Shown: piece by piece, positions 24,292 to 31,776 of the stretch
Layout: every line of letters starts with the position of its first letter
Position numbering within the stretch: position 1 is the stretch's first letter
Position numbers and translations under genes: made by a program
Source: Agreia sp. COWG
GTDB lineage: Bacteria > Actinomycetota > Actinomycetes > Actinomycetales > Microbacteriaceae
NCBI RefSeq assembly: GCF_904528075.1
Contig: NZ_LR882035.1
Location: forward strand, 930,001 to 994,000
DNA length: 64,000 nt
Reading direction: 5' to 3'
The notes under the pieces: generated by a model
Told to the model about the DNA's origin: nothing
Seen by the model: only the letters and a program-made list of their open reading frames with translations
The model's database searches: none

Positions 24292-24783
24292 ATGTCTTCT
24301 CTCAAACCCCGCCTGCGCAGCTTTCCGAACAGTGCCGTACTTGCCGTCTCCACACTGACGCTTTTGGCCGCGTTCTTCGGCGGAGCAGCGCCAGCACAGG
24401 CGCACGTTGTGGATAGCGACGAAACCTCGACCGCCTCCTCCGAGTTGACTGCAAACTCAGGCACAGTACTTGCGCACTTCCAGTCGCCGATTCTTCATGA
24501 ACGCAGTGATGTCCAGGCGATCGAGTTCTCCGTAAAAGATCCTCGAACCACGAGCGAACTGCCCCAAACCGCGTGCATTCCGTTCAACCCGCGGATAAGC
24601 GATGCAACGACACGCAGGTGGGTCGTTAAGCTCCCCGCCCAATCCATACGGTGGGTTCAGAGCTTTGCTGACCGTACGTGTGCGCCGGGAACTGGCACCG
24701 TCGGTGGTGTAGGAAAGATTCTGACGACCTCGTATGGGTCTTACATCGTCACCGCAGGCAACCCGCCGAAGTACACGCCCTGA
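24292..24783 (+). CDS. Secreted protein of unknown function
   Basis: 163 aa from the ATG with GAGG 5 bp upstream. Signal peptide: LRSFPNSAVLAVSTLTLLAA then APAQA cleavage near residue 37. The mature domain of about 125 aa has two cysteines and alternating strand-like stretches (VQAIEFSVKDPRTTSELPQT; GKILTTSYGSYIVTAG). Not recognised. Divergent from the other secreted-protein gene at 23662-24099. Confidence 0.7.
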   Translation: MSSLKPRLRSFPNSAVLAVSTLTLLAAFFGGAAPAQAHVVDSDETSTASSELTANSGTVLAHFQSPILHERSDVQAIEFSVKDPRTTSELPQTACIPFNPRISDATTRRWVVKLPAQSIRWVQSFADRTCAPGTGTVGGVGKILTTSYGSYIVTAGNPPKYTP

Positions 24784-24849
24784 CTCACCAGCCGCGATGC
24801 TCGCGGACCTTCATTGAACGCAGCTCAGGACCAGTGCTTTTAGTCAGGA

Positions 24850-24865
24850 GGGGGAGCGCTCCCCC
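24850..24865. terminator. GC-rich palindrome downstream of the secreted-protein gene
   Basis: GGGGGAGCGCTCCCCC, 66 bp after the stop of the upstream gene. It could form a strong hairpin, but no U-run follows, so termination is only likely. Confidence 0.4.
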
Positions 24866-25016
24866 CTGCACAAGTTATTGACCGACCCACTCGAATATCA
24901 AGCGAAAAGCTCGACGTGAACACAATGTTCACGCGACGTAACCTCCCGTTCACACAAGACCACGGCCTGCGATGGACGGGTGGAGCACGCATTCTCACCG
25001 GAGTGAAACATCGCTC

Positions 25017-25206
25017 AGCAGCATCGCGACCAGGACGGCTCGGGAACGGCAGCGTGTGCGAGTCGAATCAGCAGACCTGAAAGAAACTCACTCGTTTGAG
25101 CCCATGTCTGGACCAATTGTGTGAACGCGTTCTGGTTGAGTGCTGGCAGTCTGTACACCATATAGAAACCACAAAACACCGCCACCGAGCGATCAAATCC
25201 ACAGGT
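25017..25206 (+). repeat. 190-bp direct repeat, copy 1
   Basis: Nearly identical to 25800-25989, with four visible mismatches in 190 positions. The right end (ACCGCCACCGAGCGATC, then AATCCACAGG) resembles a shortened form of the 66-bp tail repeat found at 21208 and 27938. Confidence 0.9.
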
Positions 25207-25275
25207 CTACGATTTCGCGTCAGCTATGCCGGGGAACGATCGTCTAACGGGACACGCAGGCTTGCCCGTGGATGG

Positions 25276-25728
25276 TCAGGCGCTCTCTAACTGCTTCTCG
25301 AAGCACCGCACTGCCGGGTCATCTTTCCAGTACCCATAGCAGGGGATCGGGGCGTAACCAGATCGGGCATACAGGCCCATTGACTCCGGTTGCTCGGTGC
25401 CTGTTTCGAGTCGCAGAGTAGTGATCTCCTCGCGGCGCGCGAGGTCTTCCGCGGCACTGAGTAGGAGCCGGCTGTAACCCTTCCGCCGCGCCGGTTCCTC
25501 GACAAACATTCGCTTGATTTCGCCGAACTCATCACCTGGGGCCATGACGACGCAACCGACCGCATCGTCACCCACGTAGAGCAGCAACGTGGGATCGGTG
25601 GCAGCTGGCCTGGGCCCAGGGTCATCTTCGCCGTATCGTCGCATCACTTCTTGTTCCTGAGCAGCAAAGAGCACAGCGGCGGTGGGATCGTCGGCGGTGC
25701 ATTCAACTAGGCGCGGTTCAAGGAGCAT
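25276..25728 (-). CDS. GNAT-family N-acetyltransferase
   Basis: 150 aa. Acetyl-CoA-binding segment IKRMFVEEPARRKGYSRLLL (about 80-99; the R-R-K-G-Y variant of the usual Q/RxxGxG/A loop) and C-terminal LETGTEQPESMGLYARSGY with YGYWKDDPAVRCFEKQL mark a standard small-molecule acetyltransferase. The substrate is unknown. The gene lies exactly between two direct copies of a 190-bp repeat, so it could be deleted or amplified as a 783-bp unit. Confidence 0.85.
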   Translation of the reverse strand: MLLEPRLVECTADDPTAAVLFAAQEQEVMRRYGEDDPGPRPAATDPTLLLYVGDDAVGCVVMAPGDEFGEIKRMFVEEPARRKGYSRLLLSAAEDLARREEITTLRLETGTEQPESMGLYARSGYAPIPCYGYWKDDPAVRCFEKQLESA

Positions 25729-25799
25729 GACAGCACTCTAGAACAGCACCGCCCGGCCGAGCCGGCTACCGGAACGTCAGGGCTTGCTCCGAGTCGCGT

Positions 25800-25989
25800 A
25801 GCAGCATCGCGACCAGGACGGCTCGGGAAGGGCAGCGTGTGCGAGTCGAATCAGCAGACCTGAAAGAAACTCACTCGTTTGAGCCCATGTCTGGACCAAT
25901 TGTGTGAACGCGTTCTGGTTGAGTGCTGGCAGCCTGTACGCCATATAGAAATCACAAAACACCGCCACCGAGCGATCAAATCCACAGGT
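25800..25989 (+). repeat. 190-bp direct repeat, copy 2
   Basis: Second copy, 783 bp downstream of copy 1. It ends 35 bp before the start of the next GNAT gene, so it probably supplies that gene's upstream region. Confidence 0.9.
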
Positions 25990-26024
25990 CGTGAGGGCGA
26001 TGAGGGTGCTGTCAAGCTGATCGC

Positions 26025-26492
26025 ATGCCGATCATCCTGGTGCCAATCAACGCGCAACGGTTCCCCGCGTGGAAGGAACGATGCCACGCCGAGTACAAAG
26101 CAGACTTAATCGCGGCTGGTGAGGCGCTACACGTTGCCGACCAGCACGCCACCGGCTCTCTCGAGCGCGCCTTTCCCGATGGCGCACCCGCCGCGGACAA
26201 CGCTGTGTTCGATCTCGTCCACGACGAAGATGGCACCGTTGGATACGTCTGGATCGGTCGCGACAGCTCAGGTGACCCCACTTCGTGGTGGGTCTGGGAC
26301 GTTCTAGTCGAGCCTGAGTACCGCGGCAAGGGCTACGGACGAGCGGCGATGCGGCTCGCTGAGCGCCATGCCCGAGAGGCAGGCGCACGGACGCTGGGTC
26401 TGAGTGTGTTCGGCCACAATGAGGCCGCGCGCGGACTGTACGAGTCGGTTGGGTATGAAACAACGACCGTCAAGATGCGAAAACAGCTCTGA
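26025..26492 (+). CDS. GNAT-family N-acetyltransferase
   Basis: 155 aa. VWDVLVEPEYRGKGYGRAAM (about 90-109) contains the canonical RGKGYG acetyl-CoA loop, and FGHNEAARGLYESVGYETT follows as the beta-5/alpha-4 segment. N-terminal half holds a negatively charged strand (FDLVHDEDGTVGYVWIG). Substrate unknown. It is the third acetyltransferase gene within 6 kb. Confidence 0.87.
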   Translation: MPIILVPINAQRFPAWKERCHAEYKADLIAAGEALHVADQHATGSLERAFPDGAPAADNAVFDLVHDEDGTVGYVWIGRDSSGDPTSWWVWDVLVEPEYRGKGYGRAAMRLAERHAREAGARTLGLSVFGHNEAARGLYESVGYETTTVKMRKQL

Positions 26493-26650
26493 TGCCAGCA
26501 TGAACGGGCCCGGGCGCCTTTTGAGCGGAGCGTATACGGGCATTAGCTCGATGCCTCATGGCTACGTGCCGGCTGAGGGACGCACGCGACTTTGAGACGG
26601 TGGGAGCCCTTTCTGTCATGTCCTAGGTAAGGAACGATGGCGAGGACGTT

Positions 26651-27262
26651 ATGACTGAGAATCTGAAGTCAGAGCTCGAGGCGGCAGATCCCACGCGCGG
26701 ATCTAAGCGATCGAACACGCACGACATTGTGCGGCGCATGTCGGACGAAGCCCATCGAGCCACTGTCCTTGACAGCAGCCCTATGAGAGCGCGGTGGTGG
26801 CGCAGCCGCCGAGGAATGGCCCTTCTCGCGTTTGCTGGAGCGTTGGCGCTCACTGGAGCAGCGGTAGCGATTCCGCTGACGATGTGGGCTGATGGCGCTC
26901 CAGTGAAACTTGATGTGGAAATTCCTATCGCTTACACAACTGACACTGGCGTCGACATAACTTGTGAATATGGGATCTACTTCGGTACCCCAGCGAACAG
27001 GACCGATTCTGACGAGAAACTCGCCGACTTCGTATCTGAACACGATTGGGTGGGTATTGGACAGCGCATCTACGACAAAGCGATCGAGAACCCGTTCACC
27101 CCCGGCCCAACCGACGCCTGGGAAGTCGACACCCAGGCCCTCCGCGACAAAACGTCCTTCATTCAGGCAACTGACTTGATATGGGACGAGATCCCAGCCG
27201 AGCTTCAACAAGACGGTCAATCAGCCAACGCCACGATGAATTGCACAGGGCAACTTCACTGA
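26651..27262 (+). CDS. Single-pass membrane protein, putative anti-sigma factor
   Basis: 203 aa. A charged cytosolic N-terminus of about 55 residues, one membrane helix (GMALLAFAGALALTGAAVAI, about 55-74), then an external domain of about 125 residues with two cysteines. Overlap with the ECF sigma factor gene (TGATG) implies an anti-sigma role by context, though no zinc-binding HxxxCxxC motif is visible. GAGG precedes the ATG. Confidence 0.7.
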   Translation: MTENLKSELEAADPTRGSKRSNTHDIVRRMSDEAHRATVLDSSPMRARWWRSRRGMALLAFAGALALTGAAVAIPLTMWADGAPVKLDVEIPIAYTTDTGVDITCEYGIYFGTPANRTDSDEKLADFVSEHDWVGIGQRIYDKAIENPFTPGPTDAWEVDTQALRDKTSFIQATDLIWDEIPAELQQDGQSANATMNCTGQLH

Positions 27263-27867
27263 TGCGCCGCCGACCAATTACTTCTGAGCAGCGCGCCTGG
27301 GTCGAGAGCGTCGTCGAGGACCAGGCCGATGACCTTCTCCGCTATCTGAGGCGTCGAGTGAACCAGCCCGAAGATGCGGCGGATCTGCTCGGCCAGGTGC
27401 TGCTTACGGTCTGGGCGGGCGCCGATCGAGTGCCGGCGACAGCACAAGACGCTCGAATGTGGTGCTTCGGTATAGCCCGTAACGTGAGCCGAGAGTCCTA
27501 TAGGCATGCTGCCAAAAAACTGGCTCTCGCGGACGAGCTGCGGGATGACCTTCGACTCACCGCGGGCGAGGACAACTCTGCAGCGATCGTCGCAGAAGCT
27601 GGTCTGAGGGCAGAAAATGTGCGTCGAGCGGTAGGCACCCTAGATGAGCGGTCTCGTGAGCTCATCAGACTCGTGCATTGGGACGGGTTCAGCATTGCAG
27701 AGGCTGCTCGTCTGATGGCAATGAACGAGTCCACCGCCCGCACTCGCTACGGACGAGCGCTGCGGAGAATCGAGGGCCAGCTCCACAATGTGCCGGCTAA
27801 CACCGGCCGCCGAGACCCGGCGTCCGTGCAGGATCGACCGAATCCTGCGCTCGATGGCGGGCAGTAG
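27262..27867 (+). CDS. ECF-type RNA polymerase sigma factor
   Basis: 201 aa. Region 2 is seen as LLRYLRRRVNQPEDAADLLGQVLLTVW with the FGIARNVSRESYR end, and region 4 as LDERSRELIRLVHWDGFSIAEAARLMAMNESTARTRYGRALRRI. This is a compact sigma-70 family protein lacking regions 1 and 3. Translationally coupled to the upstream membrane protein. Its regulon is unknown; the gene ends 28 bp before element E4. Confidence 0.85.
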   Translation: MRRRPITSEQRAWVESVVEDQADDLLRYLRRRVNQPEDAADLLGQVLLTVWAGADRVPATAQDARMWCFGIARNVSRESYRHAAKKLALADELRDDLRLTAGEDNSAAIVAEAGLRAENVRRAVGTLDERSRELIRLVHWDGFSIAEAARLMAMNESTARTRYGRALRRIEGQLHNVPANTGRRDPASVQDRPNPALDGGQ

Positions 27868-27895
27868 CCATTTGCTCAATTCCACCGGGCCCCCA

Positions 27896-27937
27896 GTCTC
27901 GTAATCTAAGTGGCTGGAAACCCATGGGATACGAGAC
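27896..27937 (+). repeat. 42-bp GTCTCG element E4
   Basis: Module GTCTCGTAATCTAAGT, then dyad arms GGCTGGAAACCC and GGGATACGAGAC around AT (27924-27925). Located 28 bp after the sigma-factor stop and directly continued by a 66-bp tail repeat. Confidence 0.65.
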
Positions 27938-28003
27938 GGTTCCACTTCTCACCGCGCCATCGAGCGGTCACAGAACGCCTCCATGTACCAATCAAGTCCA
28001 CAG
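27938..28003 (+). repeat. 66-bp tail repeat, copy 2
   Basis: Follows E4 without a gap. Same length as 21208-21273 and about 80 percent identical by eye, with the block ATCAAGTCCACAG fully conserved. No recombinase gene is attached here. Confidence 0.65.
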
Positions 28004-28088
28004 ACGCGGCAACGGTCGAGGCGTGCTTTGGCCGAGCGTCTTGCGGGCATGTGCGTCGTGTGGCGTGGATTGGTGAACCACTGATCGG

Positions 28089-29324
28089 CTAAGGCGAAAC
28101 GGGCCGTGGCGGGGAGGCGCTGGCGCCATCCGGAACCCCCGCAGCCTGATGACGGGTCCTGACGAGACCAGCAACGATCGCGATCACAACCAGAGCGACA
28201 TCCAGCGCCCCGTACACGATCGCGGTGGGTTCGAGGCCGAAGCGCTCGACGGCGAGGCCCGCCACCAGCGCCGGGACGCTGAAAGCGATATAGCTGACGA
28301 TGTACATCGTCGAGAAAACTTGTCCACGCTCGGCATCCGGAGCTGCCTCACCCAGCGCGCCGACGGCGAGGCGGAAGGTCGCACCGAAACCGAGACCCGC
28401 GATCGCCGAACCGACGATATACAGCGGCGTACCGGCCATGACGAGTGCCGCGATCGTGATCAGCACCCCGAGAACCAGTGTTCCGTAGCCGAACAGCGTG
28501 CCCAGGCGCGGGGGAAGAAATGCCGAGATGGCTGTGCCGACCGTACCGGCGATGAAGAAGACCCCGAGCACGAGGCCGATGGTGAAGTGGCTCTGCACGC
28601 CGAGTACGGTGCCGAGGATCGACGACCCGAGTGACAGGTAAAGGCCGCCCAGGGCCCAGGTCGCGGCGATCGACGGGACAAGGGCGAAGAAGATGCTTCT
28701 TGCAGCGGGAGGAAGCCCGATGCTCGGCAGGAGCGACCGCCAGATCGAGTGGGCTGTGGGGCTGTCTGGGCGGACGCGTTCTGGAACCAGCCAGATGAGA
28801 GCGGCGATGACCAGATAGCTGACAGCCAAGATCCAGAACACCAGCTGCCGAGGGAAGGGCGCGAATTCGACCAGCGCGCCGGCGAGCACGGCTCCGATCG
28901 CGATTCCCAATGACGGGATCGCGCTGCTGACAAGCGAACCGGAGCGGGCGCTCGGCGCTTTGTCGATGATCATCGCCGTGAAGGTGCCGGTGGCGGCACC
29001 GACCGCAAAACCCTGCACGAGTCGCGCCGCTACCAGAGCGCCCGTACTGTCGGCCATTGCGAAGAGAACCATGCCGAGGGTCAGCAGAACAAGAGAGGCC
29101 GACGCGACGGGGCGGCGCCCGATCCGGTCGCTCAGAGAACCGACCGTGAGCAGAGCGACGAGCAACGCGACGACGTAGGCCGCGAAGATAACCGTCAATA
29201 TGAACGATGAGAAGCCCCAGAGCCGTTGGTAGACGGGGTAGAGCGGAGACGGAGCCGATGCGGCGGTCAGCGTCGCCGCACCGGCGAGGCCAGCGAGCGC
29301 AAATGACATGGGGCGAGAAAGCAC
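28089..29324 (-). CDS. MFS drug/metabolite efflux transporter
   Basis: 411 aa from a GTG with GGAGG 5 bp upstream. Twelve hydrophobic helices are apparent; the MFS loop signature is GSLSDRIGRRPVA (helix 2-3) and motif-C-like glycines occur in helix 5 (SSAIPSLGIAIGAVLAGAL). Likely exports a toxic compound. It is divergent from a TetR gene, with a 22-bp palindrome in the shared region overlapping the transporter leader, so TetR repression is the natural model. Confidence 0.87.
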   Translation of the reverse strand: MLSRPMSFALAGLAGAATLTAASAPSPLYPVYQRLWGFSSFILTVIFAAYVVALLVALLTVGSLSDRIGRRPVASASLVLLTLGMVLFAMADSTGALVAARLVQGFAVGAATGTFTAMIIDKAPSARSGSLVSSAIPSLGIAIGAVLAGALVEFAPFPRQLVFWILAVSYLVIAALIWLVPERVRPDSPTAHSIWRSLLPSIGLPPAARSIFFALVPSIAATWALGGLYLSLGSSILGTVLGVQSHFTIGLVLGVFFIAGTVGTAISAFLPPRLGTLFGYGTLVLGVLITIAALVMAGTPLYIVGSAIAGLGFGATFRLAVGALGEAAPDAERGQVFSTMYIVSYIAFSVPALVAGLAVERFGLEPTAIVYGALDVALVVIAIVAGLVRTRHQAAGVPDGASASPPRPVSP

Positions 29325-29337
29325 GGTACCTCCGTCG

Positions 29338-29359
29338 TAAAGCAATGATCTTTGCTTTA
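29338..29359. promoter_or_regulatory. Probable TetR operator
   Basis: A 22-bp dyad: TAAAGCA, 8-bp spacer, TGCTTTA. A half-site-like repeat (TTAAAGCAA, 29382-29390) lies 30 bp further on, nearer the TetR promoter. Both sit between divergent tetR and MFS genes. Confidence 0.65.
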
Positions 29360-29400
29360 GAAACATAAGCACTGCCGTTGGTTAAAGCAAATTTTGTTGC

Positions 29401-29406
29401 GATAAT
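29401..29406 (+). promoter_or_regulatory. Predicted leaderless promoter of the TetR gene
   Basis: GATAAT, extended by TGC just upstream, ends 6 bp before the ATG at 29413. Confidence 0.55.
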
Positions 29407-29412
29407 TTGGTC

Positions 29413-29976
29413 ATGTCATCTGCTGAAGCGTCGACTCGGCCCGGTGGTCGGAGTGCGAGAGTTCTGAACGCGATCTACACCTCCGTGGGCGAGCTCGTCG
29501 GTGAGGGAACCGAGAAGATCACCTTTCCACTCATCGCCGAGCGCGCAGGAGTCAACCCGACCACGCTGTATCGCCGATGGGACGATATCGACGCTCTGCT
29601 CGAAGAGGTCGCCGTCGCGGCGCTGACGCGAGAGGGTGACCCGATTCCCGACACGGGCACCCTCGAGACGGATCTCACGGAGTGGGCACTCATCATCACC
29701 AAGGACATCTCGCGGCCACACCGCACACGGTATCTGCGAGCGATGGTGGCAGCGCGCGCTGAGATCGTCTCGAGTTGCTCTGTGATGGAGCGGCGGCGCG
29801 AGCAGGCGGCGGAGATGGTGCGTCGGGCATCAGGGCGTGGACAAGAAGCTCCGACCGTCGGGCAGATCCTTGACCACATCGTCGCACCGCTCTATCACCA
29901 TGTCGTCTTCGCCCTTCCTGTCGACGAGGATTATGCACGGCTACTCGTTCGCGACGTGCTCTCGATGGTGCGCTGA
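29413..29976 (+). CDS. TetR-family transcriptional regulator
   Basis: 187 aa. The N-terminal helix-turn-helix reads ARVLNAIYTSVGELV, then FPLIAERAGVNPTTLYRRWDDIDALL (about 45-65), typical of TetR. The ligand-binding C-terminal domain is helical. It probably represses the divergent MFS gene and itself through the TAAAGCA dyad, with the transported compound as inducer. The start at 29413 is preferred because of the leaderless -10 box. Confidence 0.9.
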   Translation: MSSAEASTRPGGRSARVLNAIYTSVGELVGEGTEKITFPLIAERAGVNPTTLYRRWDDIDALLEEVAVAALTREGDPIPDTGTLETDLTEWALIITKDISRPHRTRYLRAMVAARAEIVSSCSVMERRREQAAEMVRRASGRGQEAPTVGQILDHIVAPLYHHVVFALPVDEDYARLLVRDVLSMVR

Positions 29977-30306
29977 GTCCGAGTCGACCCTCGACGAAGG
30001 GTAGGGTTTCGAGACGCTCAATCGTGTTGCAGAGAGGGCACCTTTTCGGGCAATGAAGTCGGGCGGGGTAAACGTTCATCCCGGCACTGGCGTGCCGGCA
30101 GCTTTGCAGAACAGACGATGACGCCCGTTGAGGGACCGTCTTTCGGGCGTGGATAGTGAATCGGTATGCGGCAGGTCTGGACGCGTCCAGCTGAACACAG
30201 ATGCGGTAGCTTTATCGCAGAGGGAAAAATCCCGCCAGGCTCCGGCCGGCGGAAACGTACAAGCGTCTCGTGGGAGTCGCCACTTCTTCATCGAAGGAGT
30301 GCGCCC
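29977..30306. other. Gene-free stretch with half-element and palindrome
   Basis: About 330 bp. At 30004-30015 GGGTTTCGAGAC matches a dyad arm of the 42-bp elements, just after the tetR stop. A perfect 14-bp palindrome (CTGGACGCGTCCAG, 30177-30190) may be an operator for the downstream transporter. ACGCCCG (30121) and CGGGCGT (30144) form a small hairpin. Confidence 0.5.
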
Positions 30307-31776
30307 ATGTACGAACCCACCACCTCTCCAGCCGCAGCGGCCCCACCGCAGCGTCTCCGCGACGCGTGGATTCCGCTGGCCGGCCTCTCGGCGGTGTTCC
30401 TGTTCGAGATGCTCGATAACTCCGTCTTGAACGTGGCGCTTCCGACCATCGGGCGCGAGCTGACGGCGTCCACTGCGTCGCTGCAATGGGTCTCGGGCGC
30501 GTACTCGGTCGCGTTCGGCGGTCTGATGCTGCTTTTCGGCGCGGTCGCAGACCGTGTCGGCCGACGTCGGGTGATGCTCGTCGGCCTGACGCTGCTCGCG
30601 GTCGTGAGCATCCTGACCCTGTTCGTCACCTCGGTGGAGCAGCTGATCCCCGTGCGGGCGCTGATGGGGCTCGCCGCGGCGATGACGACGCCGGGATCGA
30701 TGGCGTTGGCGTTCCGCCTGTTCGATGACGACGACCTGCGCGTGCGCGCCCTGACGGTCATCTCGACCGCGGGGCTGGTCGGCTTGGCCGTCGGGCCCAC
30801 CATCGGCGGGTTCGTGCTCGCCGTGGCACCGTGGCAGGTGCTCATCCTCGCCAACGCGCCCATCGCGGTGGTCGCCTTGCTCGGGATCCGAGCCGGGATC
30901 GCTGCCGATCATCGAACCGGCCTCCACCTCGACCCCGTCGACGTTATCGGCGCCGTCCTGGGCACGGCGACCGTCGTCGGCATCCTTCTCACACCGACCC
31001 TGTTCGTCGCCGGCACCGACGTCGCTCTGGCCTGGGGCGCAGCGGTGGCCACCGTGGCCGCAGCGGTCGGCTTCGTCGCCCGACAGCGCACCGCGCGCCA
31101 CCCGCTGCTGGAGCGGCGTCTCGTCGCACAGCCGCTGGTCGCCAGCGGCCTGGCCTACAAGGCGGCGGCCGGGCTCGCGATGGCCGGGCTGTCGTACATG
31201 GTCACGCTGCAGTTGCAATTCGCCTGGGGGTGGACACCGGCCCTCGCCGCCGTCGGCACGCTGCCGCAGGTCGTGGTGCTTCTCGCGAGCGGCCGCTTCG
31301 TCGGTCCGTTCGTGAAACGGGCGGGCCTCGATCGAGCGGCCTGGATGAGCGCTGCCGCCGTGATTGCCGGACTCGCCGTATTCGCACTCCTCGGCCGATT
31401 CGGCTACCCCTGGGTGCTGGTCGCCCTCGTGCTCGTCGCCGCAGGGATGCGGGTGGTCGGAGTCGTCGCCGGAAACAACGTGCTGCGCGGCCTTCCTGGG
31501 GATCGCACCTCCGTCGGGGCGGCTCTGGTCGATACGGCCAGCGAGATCGCGACCGCTGTCGGGATCGCCGCGACCGGCACGATCCTCGCCGCTCTCGTCG
31601 GCAGCGGTATCGCGACAATGACCTTCACCTCGGATCAGCTCGCGTCATTCCAGCAGGCGATCCTCATCGCGGGCCTGACCATCACCGCCCTCGCGGCCGC
31701 GCTCGTCTGCATCGGTATCCACCGTTCGCGCCGCACCCCCGCCCAGCCCACCACCCAGGAGCCTTCCTATGTCTGA
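30307..31776 (+). CDS. MFS transporter, DHA2 (EmrB/QacA-like) family
   Basis: 489 aa, about 14 membrane helices. Signatures: FLFEMLDNSVLNVALPTIG in helix 1 (motif D1), GAVADRVGRRRVMLVG in the 2-3 loop (motif A) and AGLVGLAVGPTIGGF (motif C), all of the drug:H+ antiporter type. GAAGGAG precedes the ATG. The stop overlaps the hydrolase gene start by 8 bp, so the two are co-translated; the pair may detoxify and expel an ester compound (inference). Confidence 0.9.
   Translation: MYEPTTSPAAAAPPQRLRDAWIPLAGLSAVFLFEMLDNSVLNVALPTIGRELTASTASLQWVSGAYSVAFGGLMLLFGAVADRVGRRRVMLVGLTLLAVVSILTLFVTSVEQLIPVRALMGLAAAMTTPGSMALAFRLFDDDDLRVRALTVISTAGLVGLAVGPTIGGFVLAVAPWQVLILANAPIAVVALLGIRAGIAADHRTGLHLDPVDVIGAVLGTATVVGILLTPTLFVAGTDVALAWGAAVATVAAAVGFVARQRTARHPLLERRLVAQPLVASGLAYKAAAGLAMAGLSYMVTLQLQFAWGWTPALAAVGTLPQVVVLLASGRFVGPFVKRAGLDRAAWMSAAAVIAGLAVFALLGRFGYPWVLVALVLVAAGMRVVGVVAGNNVLRGLPGDRTSVGAALVDTASEIATAVGIAATGTILAALVGSGIATMTFTSDQLASFQQAILIAGLTITALAAALVCIGIHRSRRTPAQPTTQEPSYV

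Larger units (their letters stand above)
24784..25275. other. Gene-poor stretch with palindrome and 190-bp repeat copy 1
   Basis: About 490 bp without a convincing gene. It holds a perfect 16-bp palindrome (GGGGGAGCGCTCCCCC, 24850-24865), the first copy of the 190-bp direct repeat (25017-25206) and a TAGACGATCGT motif (25236-25247, inverted). Confidence 0.6.

Noticed and set aside
25017-25989. The 190-bp repeats as a CRISPR array or insertion sequence ends
   Set aside because: Only two long copies, no short regular repeats, no transposase gene and no terminal inverted repeats.
30076-31218. A long minus-strand open frame opposite the DHA2 transporter gene
   Set aside because: Composition is Arg/His/Gly/Gln-rich with no motif; it mirrors the codon pattern of the real MFS gene on the other strand.
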